Origin: Sanderia malayensis
Lineage: Eukaryota > Cnidaria > Scyphozoa > Semaeostomeae > Pelagiidae
DNA: 64,000 nucleotides
Assembly (NCBI GenBank): GCA_013076295.1
Contig: RQOL01000616.1
Span: 1,612,001 to 1,676,000, forward strand
Reading direction: 5' to 3'
Shown: positions 35,876 through 48,036 of the stretch, in pieces
How positions within the stretch are numbered: the first letter of the stretch is position 1
Layout of the letters: each line of letters opens with the position of its first letter
Notes under the pieces: generated by a model
Seen by the model: the letters and a program-made list of their open reading frames with translations, nothing else
Told to the model about the DNA's origin: nothing
Databases searched by the model: none
Made by a program: the position numbers and the translations under genes

Positions 35876-38800
35876 TTAACTTGTAGATGCCAACTTTTCG
35901 ATAGTCGCTGGGACTTGGGCGAGTTTCTTCTTCAATGCGAGTGGAAATTTATCAGTGCGACTGTACCTGGAAACATAGAAATATCAAATTACACAAAACA
36001 ACAAAATTTTGATAAAGAAACAGGTTTGATTATTAGGAATGATGACGAGAAAACATATTTCAGTAAATTTAGTAATCTGACCAATCAAATCCTCCTACGA
36101 TCACGTGAACCACCACGTGAGATTTCTAGGAGCTTGGTTAGTTAAATTCTTATTTCAATTAGCCTCAAATTTCTTATGTCAATATTCTTATGCTATATTA
36201 CAAATGATATATTCTCATAACAAACTGGGTAAAACTCAAACTTCTCGATGATAACCATGTGTCTTATTCGCCTCTGAACTACTTCATGTATGACACAATT
36301 GTGAGCATCGTTTGTGAGGCACTGACAGCCTCGTGTACACGTCAAAAAACTCGAAACGCGTCTGGGTGCTTTGTTTGTCATAACCTCACACGTTCCACAG
36401 TGTTTTCATACAGAAAGGTGTGTAATAAATAACTACCTTGTGGCCTGTCCAGTGTGGTCAGCAAAACTGATAAACTGAAGTCCCTTTTGCAATTTCAGCA
36501 GTGATCCATCGTTAAATTGAATCCGCACTTCACCATTCTCATACTGAAACAATCAAAACACATTAATTTAATTCAACTAATAAAATCTCCAAAAGCATAC
36601 ATGCATTAGATGGGTATCATAGCAGTCTACTTAAATCAAGCGCCTCTCATCCTCAAAAAACGAGCTGCTAATAAACGCCGGGGCGTTTAAGCGTTGCGTA
36701 CTTAAAATTGCAGGTTGAAGGGACAGAAATCAATGCAAGAGTCGTGGACAATAAAACAGAAAACGCAATCGCTTGTGCCGTATGTTCTTATGTATGTATC
36801 GTATGTTGGTATGTATGTAGGTATGTATGTATTTAACTGTAGTGTATGTACAGTCAACTGTGTCTAATTCGAACACCCTGGGGAAGCGTGAAAATGTTCG
36901 AATTACAAAAGGTTCGAATTATAGAGGTTTGTTTTATAAGAGTTGATTCATCAGTGATCCTTGAAGGGACGGAGAATTTCGTAACTATGCAGACTTGACT
37001 GTATGTATATCGGGTATGTTTATAGTTAATCGCTACTGATGTTACGTTAATAAAGATGGACCAGTCAGTCACAAGTTGATTGGTCTTATCATCACATGTG
37101 GCGTGGCCAGACACGCGAACTCACAACCAGCCCTTCAGAGAAACCGCATAAATATATGACGTCATAAACTCATCACGACTCAAGAGCGTAGTCGAATATG
37201 GCAAGTCAGGCAGACGATAAAATCAAGACCTCGAGAAAGAAATATCAACAATGTTGGCGGCTTCGTGTTATAACGGCTCTGAATTCGATGTGAAGTGATC
37301 TGATGTGATTTCGGTTTATTTCATTACCAATCCCCCTATATCTGTTCATTGAATTGGTCGAGGAGGCGAGTCCAGGCTTGCTCAAAAGTACCCACATACC
37401 AACGTGGGGGGTTTCAATAGAAAGTGCGCAGATGTATTTTGAGTGCGCCGCTCAAAACACTTGAACTGTCAAGCTCGATTCCAGCCGAATATGCTAAAAT
37501 GAGCACTTAGACCCCCAAGGTGGCAGCACAGAACTCTCACATATCCAGCTACAGAGGATGCTGGGCAAGTCCGTGTCTATCTGCATAAAACGACTTTATT
37601 ATTACTCCGCTCACGTGAGGGACCCAAACAAGTACTATACTAATGAGCAATATAATTTTCACGCAGTCAACAGTATCTGCCAGTGCATTAGGTACATGTG
37701 GCCCAGTCAAGCAGCGTACATATGGTCACATTCAAGTACGTAACTTCGAATTGGTCATCTCAAAAAATCCATGTGCAAGGTAAAAAGGCGTGCTTTTGCA
37801 AATGCCATTGGTTTATTAACCAATCAGAGCGGCGGAAAAAGCTGTCGTTCGGAGTATAACCGTGGAATGGATACTGACCAACATTCAGCCAGCTTGTTGT
37901 TATTGTTGAAACATTGAATTTAATTGCGATATATTTTGAAGCAGCCATTACCTGTGAAGCCCATCCGATATCAGGAACAAATATATTCTTCTGCGGTAAC
38001 TGACTCTGCGATTTCCTATCCACGTCGACACGACCATCCATACACGAAGTAGTAGTTGAATTGCTGCTACCCAGCTGCCCAGTCGCAGACGGAGGAGCGA
38101 TGGCTATTTTATTAGGCAGCAACGAGCCTGGTCGCACGTGGTTCTCTTTCGTTGCATCACCACCACGAAACGGTGTTTGGCTGTGACGCGATGCTGATGA
38201 TGATGATACGCTGCGGGGTTTTGATTTGCTTTCCGACATCACTGTGCCATCGTATGACATCACAGATACAGACGAAGGACCACAAATGGGTGGCGACATG
38301 GGAGACTTCTGATAATCACGTGAACTGTAAAGAAATACAAACAATTAAACGTATTGCAACAACACAACAACATTTACAATACCCAACCAGCACAATATTG
38401 AGTCTATTGCCATTTCATAATAAAACTTATAACCATAGCTCTTCCATGATCAATTCCTCTGTTCTTAGTCTAACCAAGGAATTAGCTCTTCACAAAGTGG
38501 CTTGCTCACAAGCAGAATTAAATACAGACGCACTAAATACAGACATGCTACAGACAGATACACCACCCATGAATAGAAAGCAATGCTGATTTGATTTCAC
38601 TGCACTACATCACCATCATTACAATTCATTGTTTAAATTCAGCATAACTCGCTTACCTTTCAATCAGGGCAGCTTTGCTCAAAGGCAGCTGAGCACTGGG
38701 CCTTCGACTGACAGTTAATGGAAAAAGAGCTTGTTTATCGCACGGTAAACTGTCGATACAATCCTCCAATTGCTTGCAGCGTTCAAGGCATTCTTTTGCA

Positions 38801-41800
38801 TGCTGCAACATATGATGCAGTTGATGAGGAACGCTTTGATCTTTCAATGATGCTATCTCATAGGACTTACCACTTGAGCTAATCACACGACTTTTGCTGG
38901 ACGATGAGATAAACACTTTCGTACCTGCAATACAACGGAATGTATTCTAAATAAATTTTGGGGCTTCTATAATGGCACTGCTTAAGCACCAAAACGATAA
39001 CTTCAGAACAGCTTCAGTAAAAATATGTGTACAAAGAAACTCATTGAAAGATACAATTGGCAACAAACATCCTAAGAAAATTATAGTTTTGACAAATTTT
39101 CACGTACCCCTCACCCTCTCCTCCCCAAACAATGTTGTCTTTAGAAACAGTCTTATAAAATATCGACAAAATTACTTTTCCACCATGATCACGAGGGTCT
39201 GGTCGAGATAATAACATTGCTTTGAGGGGGATGGGGATGGTATAAAGCCCCCAAAAATGAAGCTTACGGGTCGATAACCTTTTCTTGTATATTTACAAAT
39301 GTCCCAGAGATCTTTCTCCAGTATTGTAGGTCTATTTGTCCCCCACCCTTCCAATGTTAACACCAATAACCTAACCATAACCTATAACAGTTAACTTAGC
39401 CCGGTATTCCAAATAGAGCTAGCGTGCTTCTCCGATTAAACGCCTCTAGCGTTTATTAACACCAACACTTTTTAGGCTGGACGCTTAATGGAGGAAACAC
39501 GTGCTTGCCAAAACGATTTTCACATCACCGTTTGAAAATCATTTAAAAGATCAAAATTTTCTCACCTTGATAAAATGATGCTTCAAAATCTGGATCAGGA
39601 GAATTTTCCATCATCACGCATTTTGCTTCTTTTGAATATAATGTTATCTTCAAATGAAAAGATTTCGATTTAAGATTTGTGCTTTGCTGATCAAAACACG
39701 TACAATTTACAAACACTTAGTGTTAACTCCCTTGCTTAGCACTGTAGCACACGATAAAAGGACTTGAAAATGTCGCCGCACTTCACTTACCTTTGGCGTC
39801 TTCATCCTCACCAATCGCACGAACCTATCCGCATACTGATACTTCTTCCAGAGCCTCTGCGGCAGCCCACTGAACGCATAGCTAACAGCTGAGCTCGGCG
39901 TCACACCGGCCGTCGGCGCAAGCGGCGTGCCTTGCTTTCCATTCGGTTGATAAGTGGTTATCTTGATTCCATCCGACGTCACTTTAAACACTTCCATGAC
40001 GCGTACGTCATCGCTTCCTCTCGCTTTAATGAACTCCAAACAAACGGTCTCGTCTTCTAGAATACTCACGACGACGTTGCGAGTTTTCTGCCTGATCGGA
40101 CGTAAGCGCTGCACGTTCAACGGCTTCATCACATCTTCAAGGCTGCTTTTCTGCGGTTTCCTCGAGGTGAGCGCGAGATCCCGTGTATGAGTACTGCTCA
40201 CAGTATTCATAACAGTGTCAACATTAGCTGCATTAATGCTCTCCGGCGTACAGTTCTCCTTACCCTCCGACACTCTGCTTGGTCTAACACCAGAGGTTTT
40301 TTCAAACAATGTTCCATCCGACAAATGTCGTGTATCCGTCGGACGGTAACTCCCGACACCATCCGACAACCCACCTAACACGTGCTCTTGACTCCTATTT
40401 CTTTCGCGGAGAACACCATCCGAACTGATACGACTCTGTTTGTCCTCCACTGAGCTACCAAATGTTTTCTGACCAGCCTCTCTCACACCACCACAACTAC
40501 CATTCACATTTCTGCACTCCTCCGCACAAGCACGCACGATGCTACTTCGTTGCTCCGTGCAATTGCTGCATTGCGTCATTGTGTAGCTGCAACGTTGCGA
40601 GTGCAGTGAACAGTCTGTGTTCACTCCCACATGACCCGGCTGCTGGTTACCGCATTGCGACGAATCACGACTCCTACCACTGCTCCTGTTATTGCAAAAC
40701 GAGTTACCCTGTTCGCGCATGTCACAACAGCCAGTTTCGGCATTTGGGCTTGGCTGCCCGATCGTCTTTCTATCATTATACGCGGTAACAAAACAACTCG
40801 ACTCATCTTCTCTTGACTTTCGCAAACTCTTTCCATGGAGTTGACTAAAATTGAATTACTCAAAATCATCACAAAAATACAAAAAAAAGACATACAGGAC
40901 CACTGAGCTCTAAATTAAATCGCAGCCTATCCTTACTCTAACCCGCACTACTGATCATAATTTTCACTCTACTAATTATTGATGGCAAGTTCCAATTAAA
41001 AATTGTATATCTATCGGGGCACGAAACTTTCATACGACTCTTCTATATGAAACAACGGAGCTGAAGAAACATATGCAGCATTGAAAAGCTTAAAGCATAG
41101 CATATAGAGCATAGAGAAATATAGAGCATAGAAAAATGCACGGGGTGGAAAAACATACATCATAGAAATGTAAACAACATGGGAAAGCATACAGCATATA
41201 ATGTTGAATACTCTACTAGAGATAAACAGGTAGGGTTGTCAAATAGCAGCATTTCCTACCTTGATCTTAATCTAACTGGAGGTGAAGGCGGGTGCTTCAT
41301 GCAATTAGAAACATATTCATCCTCTTTCTCACCAATTCCCTCCAATACATTCAATGACGGGGGGCGTCTGCAGTGTTTAGCAGTTGATCGAGTGTCCGAT
41401 GATGTAGTTTCGGTGCCCATTGTCACGTTCCCACTGTCGAATGAATAGTTCATCTGAAATAAAAAAAACAAGTCTTTAGTCGACGACTTAAGATCAAAAT
41501 CGCTAATTGCAATGCTTCGAATAAGCATTATTTAGTTAATTCTGATGAACTCCTCCCAAATCTCTTGAACATCATGTTAAGTAAAATATTACTGTAATAC
41601 ACAATATATTTATAAAATACCGTAAAAGCTCTATAAAGCCCCCTCTATATCAAGTCCCTCTCTAATAAACCCCTCCTTTTGAAAAAAGACTTTAAATTAA
41701 GACTCTATTTAGGCCATCGCTTGCTTTTGAAATTGTGAACGATGTTGAAAATGTGACTTATTAAACCATAAAAACTCATACAAATTAGTTTGCAGTTATT

Positions 41801-44800
41801 TACACAAATTTTTTTATGAAGTTATATTATAACTTGTATTAAACCCGGCCTTCATTCTACAAAACCCCCTCTCCAATAAACCCCCCTCGGAAACACCGAA
41901 AGCGCACCGGGGCTGGATGAAGCTTTTACGGTATTTGAATATTATATACGCTTATAATAAAGATAATATTCAATGAAATAGTTTGAGACAAGCTACCAGT
42001 TTATCTTCATACGAGCTTGGATGCTTTGCTTCCATAAAGGGGTGATCCAATATGCCTGAAATGCGAAATCTGAATTAAACTCTGAACATCTTTGACTTCT
42101 TAATGCTGACAGCTATACTTCACAGAAATGACACTTAAATTGAAGAAAAATTTATTGAAATATATACAAGGAGTGCAATGCATCAATTACCTGCTAAAGT
42201 TATTCTTTCGTCCGGGTTCTGTAAGAAAAATAGCTTAACAAAGTGAACGAAAATAAAATATCATCTCAATATCTCTAGCAGGAAACGCTAGCTTCAACCG
42301 AACACGTGATTTTCGAATACAAACAGGGGAATAACAAGGTTGCTTGAGCTCTCCACAACATTCCCCTAGAATGGTATTGGCTATGTATGGCAAATAATAA
42401 CTGCTTAGTAGTAACTGGGAATTTAATTCAACCTTTTTCAGTAGTTGTCGTATAAGATCTTTTGCTTCTGGTGACAACGATCTGCAAAGCAATTTAAAAA
42501 TAGCAAAACTTCAGGACAATCTTTGGAAAACATATTCTGAAATGCATCTTCTAATAGAAGAATCTTCTTGACATCCCAGGTAGTTCTAATGGGTTACAAG
42601 AGCAACTTAAGCAGGAAGGAGGGCAATACAAATAAAATAGAATCGAATTCTCGAACAATTGATTAATTTCGAACAATACAATCGAATTTTCGAGCACATA
42701 AGGGATAGGAATGAGAAAACTCAAAGGATCAAAGAAAGAGTTGACTATTTCTTTAACACTAAATACCACACAACAAAGAGAAAAACGTTCAAAACTCAGA
42801 GGGTTTTTGACATAAATAGTGGTCAAGTTATCGAGATTTGATTACACGTCAATATAGCATCCAGATGTAGCATCTAAATTTGCTGAAATCGTGTGAGCAT
42901 TCTATATAAAAGGGGGATACAAGACGTGTCGGATTAAACAAAACAAGTTTGCTTACTTTGGTATTTCATAGTCCGCTAGAACCACTTTGCTCAGTGTGCT
43001 CCGAACAGCTTCGGTCTAAAAGAGAAATGCGCTGTCAACGATGAAGGATAACGTAAGCACCTTCCAGAGCTCACCCAACCAACCGTAGCTAAATTGGTCT
43101 ATGAAGCAGTTTAAGTGGAGAATTCGAGCTTAAACTTCAGTTTAAGTTTAGTTTAAACAGATTATTAAATTAATGGTAAGTTTCGTTTCAAAAATTGTTA
43201 CATTTGTAAATTCAACTAATTATATGACCGTTTCGTTTCAAACATGTTTCAAGCCAAATATGCTAAATATATGCGAATTATTACTTACATCGAAAGGAGG
43301 CTTTCCAACAAGTATTGCATAAAGCAAGCATCCCAGGCTCCAAACATCCGATTCCAATCCATGCGGACTTCGCGTTGCTATTTCTCTGTTAAAAGACACA
43401 TTTATCTTTAATTCCCTCAAAACTTCGCATGCAGTAAAAACCAATCGCATATAACAACATGCACATTTCACATCCAGTCTATTGTTCAAAAACAATAAAC
43501 TATTGTTTCTTCTATTGTCCAAAAACAATAAGCTATTGCTTCTTCTATTGTCTTGTGCACAAACATCATGCCAAAGTCCAATCCACTGTGCACAATGCGT
43601 TAAGGCGCAATAAAATCTGTAGTAACAACTAGGATAGCTTACGGTGATATGAAATTCGGCGTGCCGCACATTGTGTAGTGTTTTTCAGTTGGCAACTTGA
43701 GTTTGGCAGCCAAACCAAAATCTGAGATTTTCTGAAGAGAAAAGAAACGAATCTTTTTCATACCGAACAAATCAATATTGTTCTATTTGATACATTGCAT
43801 ATAAGGAAATATAATTGATGAAAAGAGTATGTCTTGTTACTGTTAACTCTATCACTAAACCCAACTAAAGCAAGAATTGACCAAAATTTATTAAGTCGTA
43901 ATAATGTAATAAGTAATAATGCAATAAGTAACAATAAGTCTAAACGGCGATGTGCGCTTATTTGAGGGAGAGCGTTTATTCGAAGAGGGCGTTTATTCAA
44001 ACAATAGCGGTGATGAATAATAAGATCAATAATATAATATCTGATTATACTGACGACTTTCATATCCTTGGTGAGAAGAAGGTTGCCCATGGTTAGGTCT
44101 CGATGAAGAATTCCATGCGAGTGAAGATACAAGACTCCCAACAAAACTTGCAGCAGGATTTTTCTTGCTGAAAGTAGAAATATAAAGATAGGAGATATTT
44201 AATAAGACAATTTTAATCACTAGAGAGAGAGATTATTTATAAATTAACTCTCAATAAAATATAATCGCTACTCCGGGTTCAGAAAGGCGCCAACCAGGGC
44301 CTCTTTTAACATACAAACTGGGGGGGCAAATGCCCCCCCAGTCGTGCTGGCTGCCCCCCCAGTTGAAGCTTTTTATGATGTTTTGCCCCCCCAGTAGAGG
44401 TCCCTTTTTTCCCTTTGATGCTTTTATTTTAGCAGTTTCTATTTTCTACACTAAGCAAGAAACCGAAATAGCAACTAAGAATCAAGAAACCCAGATAAAA
44501 AATGCTTTTGTTTTCGAACAAGCCTCCCCTTCGACAAGCCTCCCTTTGCTAAGTCCAGCTTAGATTGCTATGACAATGACTACTGTTATGACAACCAAAC
44601 AAAACAATCTAAAGAGGTGAAGTCACGGTTTCGGGTTTACCACATGTTCTACTGTTCTACATGTTATATTATCAGTAATCAGTAGATCAATCAATTATCA
44701 GTATAATCAGTGATAATATTTGCAAGGATGCCTTATGCTGAAAAGAGAAAGCTTGAGAAACAACGAGAACTAAATAATGATGCAGCAGTTCAAACTTTTC

Positions 44801-46645
44801 TCACAATGAAGGACCGCAGAATGAACTTGCCAAAAATTGACTCATATTGTGAAAGAGACTTCGTTAAAAAGTTCTTTGGTTGAAATAATTCTTCGTTTTT
44901 TTCAGTTTAGATTTTGTTAAAAGTAAAGTTATCAGTGTTAAAACACTCTTTTCTACCATAATTTTTGACTCGCCTGCATCATTATTTTGGCAGTTGCTGA
45001 AAAAAATTTTTTCCTTCAGTAAAACTGAGGTCCCCTTTTTAAAATTTGCCCCCCCAGCTCTGATTCCTTAAAAGAGGCCCTAAAATGTGTCGATTTGTGA
45101 AACTGCCATTGTTCCTTGTATCATTAAAAATTCAGCAATAAGCATTTGACGAATGCAGTGATACGTTGAATTAACGCCAAGAGCGTTTATAGACATTTTG
45201 AAGTTTTAGATAAAGCGTTTAAAATAGAGAGGAGACAATTAAATATTTCAAAACATGGAAAAAATGAAGCAAGCAAATGTTTACCACATGGATAAGATAA
45301 AAGTCGGAAAAATAAACAAATGAAGACATATTAGTCCTAAATCAAATAATTGGCGGGGCGTGGTAAAAAAGAGCACTTATTAACCATTCCCTTAAAATAA
45401 AAGGGGGCTAAAAATGGGACTATCATTTGAAGCAGTGAAATAGGAAAGCACAAATTTATAAGTTGCAAAGATCATATCTTAATGATCCAATTAAAATAGG
45501 AACAAGTAAACATCACAACCAACCTTCATTTTCATTCATTGGTTTTCCACTGTTCTTTAAAAATCTTTGCAAATCTCCATTGTGGCACAACTCCAGTACG
45601 AGGTACACATGATCAGAATCTTCAAAATAGCTCTGAAGCTGTAAACAAGACAATACTTTTAATTAAATTAATAATTTATTGACGAAAAAGCTCCATGATG
45701 TTGAACATCTCAAAGTTAATTAAGATGGCTTTTCTAAAGTTCATTCTTAACAATTTATCAGGAGAAATATTTTATCAGGAGAAATGCTTATTGAAGAAAA
45801 GCATTCAAACTTCAACATTAAAAAAACGAACTAGCAAAGCTAGCAATTTTCAGTTCTACATTTGAATTAACAAAAACAAAAAGACAAACCTGAAGTATGG
45901 ATGGATGTTTTAACTGACAATGAATTTCAACTTCATTCCTGACTCTAGCTGCCATGTCATTTCTTTGCAAAGCCTTTTTATCAATCTGTAAAAAGGGCCA
46001 GACATTAGTGTTAGCTTACAGCAATGACAAACTGACTACATGTTTCTGATTTCAGCATGAGAAATATTATGGAAAAAGTTGTATCAGTTGGGGAATACCA
46101 TACCACTTTTATGCCAACTTCCTGTTGCGTTCTTTTGTCATACGCTCTGTAGACATAGGCAAATCCACCCTTTCCCAGCATTTCCAAAACCTCGTAGTTC
46201 TACAATGTAACATCGTTAAATTATTTAAATTAAAACAATTATGCCTACTAAAAAAATTAGAAAAACCTTTTTGACATTGCAAGTTGTTGCAGGTCATGGT
46301 GTGTCTTGCATAACTGAAACAAAACTCTCTGGTCAATTCAACTTGATGTTTCCTTACAAAAAAGTGGCTATAAAACAATTCTCTATTATTTTAAATATTT
46401 GTAATCCCAACATTATCATGATCACTAAAGAACTTAACAGCACAGAGTTAGTTCCACACCTGAATCCAAGAGTTTTAGAATGAATTCTCACAATACAAAA
46501 TGCAATAAAACTGGTCAACATCTTAATAAACATGTTATTGCATTCCTCTTTGCTGTAATTAAACATAAAATATAATATTTATTTAATAACTTACTTTAAT
46601 GGAGTCTTCTTCTGTGCCTACTTTGGGTCCCATTGTAACAAACAT
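35876..46645 (-). CDS. PLK4: Serine/threonine-protein kinase PLK4 (polo-like kinase 4), 18 exons, complete
   Basis: PLK4 is the master kinase of centriole duplication. Exon low-high bounds in transcript order: 46595-46645, 46104-46199, 45890-45985, 45524-45638, 44055-44167, 43643-43731, 43289-43385, 42957-43015, 42433-42481, 42191-42218, 41997-42055, 41260-41453, 39791-40844, 39566-39647, 38657-38924, 37952-38324, 36437-36543, 35876-35966. All phases agree. Translation from the ATG at 46633 gives 1002 residues (1006 from 46645). The kinase has GKGGFAYV (22-29), Lys44, HRDL (137-140), DFG (157-159), and T-loop [12 protein letters not shown] with Thr173. DSGNVT (286-291) fits the DSGxxT degron that beta-TrCP reads in PLK4. 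Cryptic polo boxes start near 591 ([18 protein letters not shown]), and the C-terminal PB3 lies near 935-1000 ([12 protein letters not shown]). The linker at about 360-465 is cysteine-rich. Confidence 0.95.
36851..37001. mobile_element. Short pogo-type MITE in a PLK4 intron
   Basis: The ends CAGTCAACTG and CTTGACTG are inverse of each other over seven bases, and both are flanked by TA. Internal GTTCGAATTA motifs resemble the subterminal repeats of the Tigger-like element at 6441-7317. Non-coding, 151 bases. Confidence 0.6.
39421..39505. repeat. Inverted-repeat remnant of the GCGTTTATT family
   Basis: AGCGTGCTTCTCCGATTAAA at the left is an imperfect inverse of the right side (GGACGCTTAATGGAGG...CACGTGCT). 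The core holds CTAGCGTTTATTAAC. It lies in the PLK4 intron between exons 39566-39647 and 38657-38924. Related motifs recur at about 36651-36700, 43930-43998, 45170-45230 and 49895-50029. Confidence 0.5.
41615..41936. mobile_element. 322-bp MITE with 16-bp perfect terminal inverted repeats
   Basis: AAATACCGTAAAAGCT at 41615-41630 is matched exactly in inverse at 41921-41936. Subterminal C-rich runs (AAGCCCCCTC, AAACCCCCCT) occur near both ends. Non-coding, in a PLK4 intron. A motif TACCGTAAAA also stands alone near 59835. Confidence 0.8.
44296..45081. mobile_element. Terminal-inverted-repeat element (786 bp) in a PLK4 intron
   Basis: AGGGCCTCTTTTAA at the left is exactly inverse to TTAAAAGAGGCCCT at the right. 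A second inverted block just inside (CTGGGGGGGCAAA against TTTGCCCCCCCAG) strengthens the pairing. No clear target duplication is seen, so the superfamily is open. It carries one small plus-strand open frame (separate entry). Confidence 0.75.
44728..44883 (+). CDS. Small open frame (51 residues) inside a transposon, unknown function
   Basis: It starts [20 protein letters not shown] and ends in FVKKFFG then TGA; it is lysine/arginine-rich with a predicted helical first half. I do not recognise it. Its place inside a TIR-bounded element suggests either a remnant of a transposon protein or a chance frame. No splice sites or neighbours help. Confidence 0.25.
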   Translation: MPYAEKRKLEKQRELNNDAAVQTFLTMKDRRMNLPKIDSYCERDFVKKFFG

Positions 46646-47678
46646 TCAGGTTTGTCAAGCAATCTGTTGTTTTACCAAGTTTGAATATACAAATGAATGC
46701 TAGAGAAATGCAAAAGGGCAAAGTTTTTAATTCCCTATTGCTCTATTGATATATGAGTGCATACCAATAGAAGAATATCAATCCATGGCAAGACAAATTT
46801 ATCGAGATTTGGGTGGGGTCACTAATGGGGGTGGGCGTGGCGTGCGTGCAATGTAAACAATAGCTTTGCTTTGTGCAATGAATATATAACTTAGTATACC
46901 CAGTTAATACCTATAATGAAATGGCAAAAATTGCAGACAGTCTAAATAGAACGTACAACCAACCATCAAACATACCTTATGCTGAAACGTCCCAAATCCA
47001 GGCCTTAATGGGCCTAAGCCAGGCCAAACGGCCTAGAATCTGTCTTCAACGCTCAACACGCAACTTGGAATGCGTATTACTTACACAGCATCAGTCATCG
47101 TAACCTTTCATAAACTTCATCTCTTGTAAATTGTGTCTTCCAGTCTTGATCAAAACGTTTGAATACTTATAAAACAAAATTTGTAAGAAGAAACAAAATT
47201 CTATTCGCATTTAATCGAACGGCGCGAAAAAAACGGTCTTGTTCGCCAGCCTCGTATTGACTTGACGCTGGTAGTAAACAAAATAGGGTGTACTTTTTAA
47301 TTTGTTTATTAATTAAATATTTTGTATATTTGTATATTGTATATTTGATTATATATTTTGTGTAATATACATTATATTATAATATTGTATCATCGTGTTG
47401 CTTCAAGATAATAATCAGCAAAGCTCATAAAAACCTGCTTCATTTTTGAAGCAGAACAGCAAAGATCGAAGCTAATATATTTTTTTATTTATTTACTGTA
47501 ATATAATTTTTTATTTATTTTCCTCGACATTGCAATTCTCAAAGGTGTTCTCAAAAACATCAATGATATACCGTAACAAACATAATTGTTTTTATATAGA
47601 AATAGATTAATATAAATTCATATAAATTCATGTAAATACTTGAGTACTTGATACAATGTATGACAAAATATGGCAGCG
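46646..47678. other. Upstream region of PLK4
   Basis: It should include the PLK4 promoter and 5' UTR. No TATA box in a convincing place and no exon are seen. The stretch 47281-47660 is very AT-rich (ATATTTTGTATATT-type). Confidence 0.4.
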
Positions 47679-47686
47679 GTGGTGTG

Positions 47687-47926
47687 CCAGGTTGGAAAAC
47701 ATGCAAATGCTCGCAGTGACGCTACGCTGCTCGTAGTTTTGAGTCGCAGCTACGAACAAAAGCATCGGCCATTCACTCGCAGCTCGCAGCTCGCAGCAGC
47801 CAGTATTTTGTTCAAACAACTGCGGTTGCTCGCACCACAAAAGTCTTTTGCTCGCAGGTCGCAGCCCACAATTTACGTTTGCTCGCTACGACGTGTCCGC
47901 GAAAATCGACATGTTTTCCAACCTGG
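47687..47926. mobile_element. hAT-type MITE with 8-bp target duplication
   Basis: Perfect 17-base terminal inverted repeats CCAGGTTGGAAAACATG bound 240 bases, and the eight bases GTGGTGTG stand directly on both sides (47679-47686 and 47927-47934). Eight-base duplications and C-A-G-G-like ends are the hAT signature. The inside is rich in GCTCGCAG and CGCAGC repeats. Confidence 0.9.
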
Positions 47927-48030
47927 GTGGTGTGGGTGGTGTGTAAGATAATAACATACTGATATTAGCAAAGGAAGCACAAACTAACACACAAAGTAAA
48001 GCTCGATACTCTAGCCACAGTCAGTGGAAC

Positions 48031-48036
48031 TTTATT
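48031..48036 (-). terminator. AATAAA polyadenylation signal overlapping the cytidine deaminase stop
   Basis: On the minus strand the stop TGA runs directly into ATAAAG, so AATAAA begins at the last base of the stop codon. If used, cleavage 10-30 bases later gives an extremely short 3' UTR. Confidence 0.5.
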
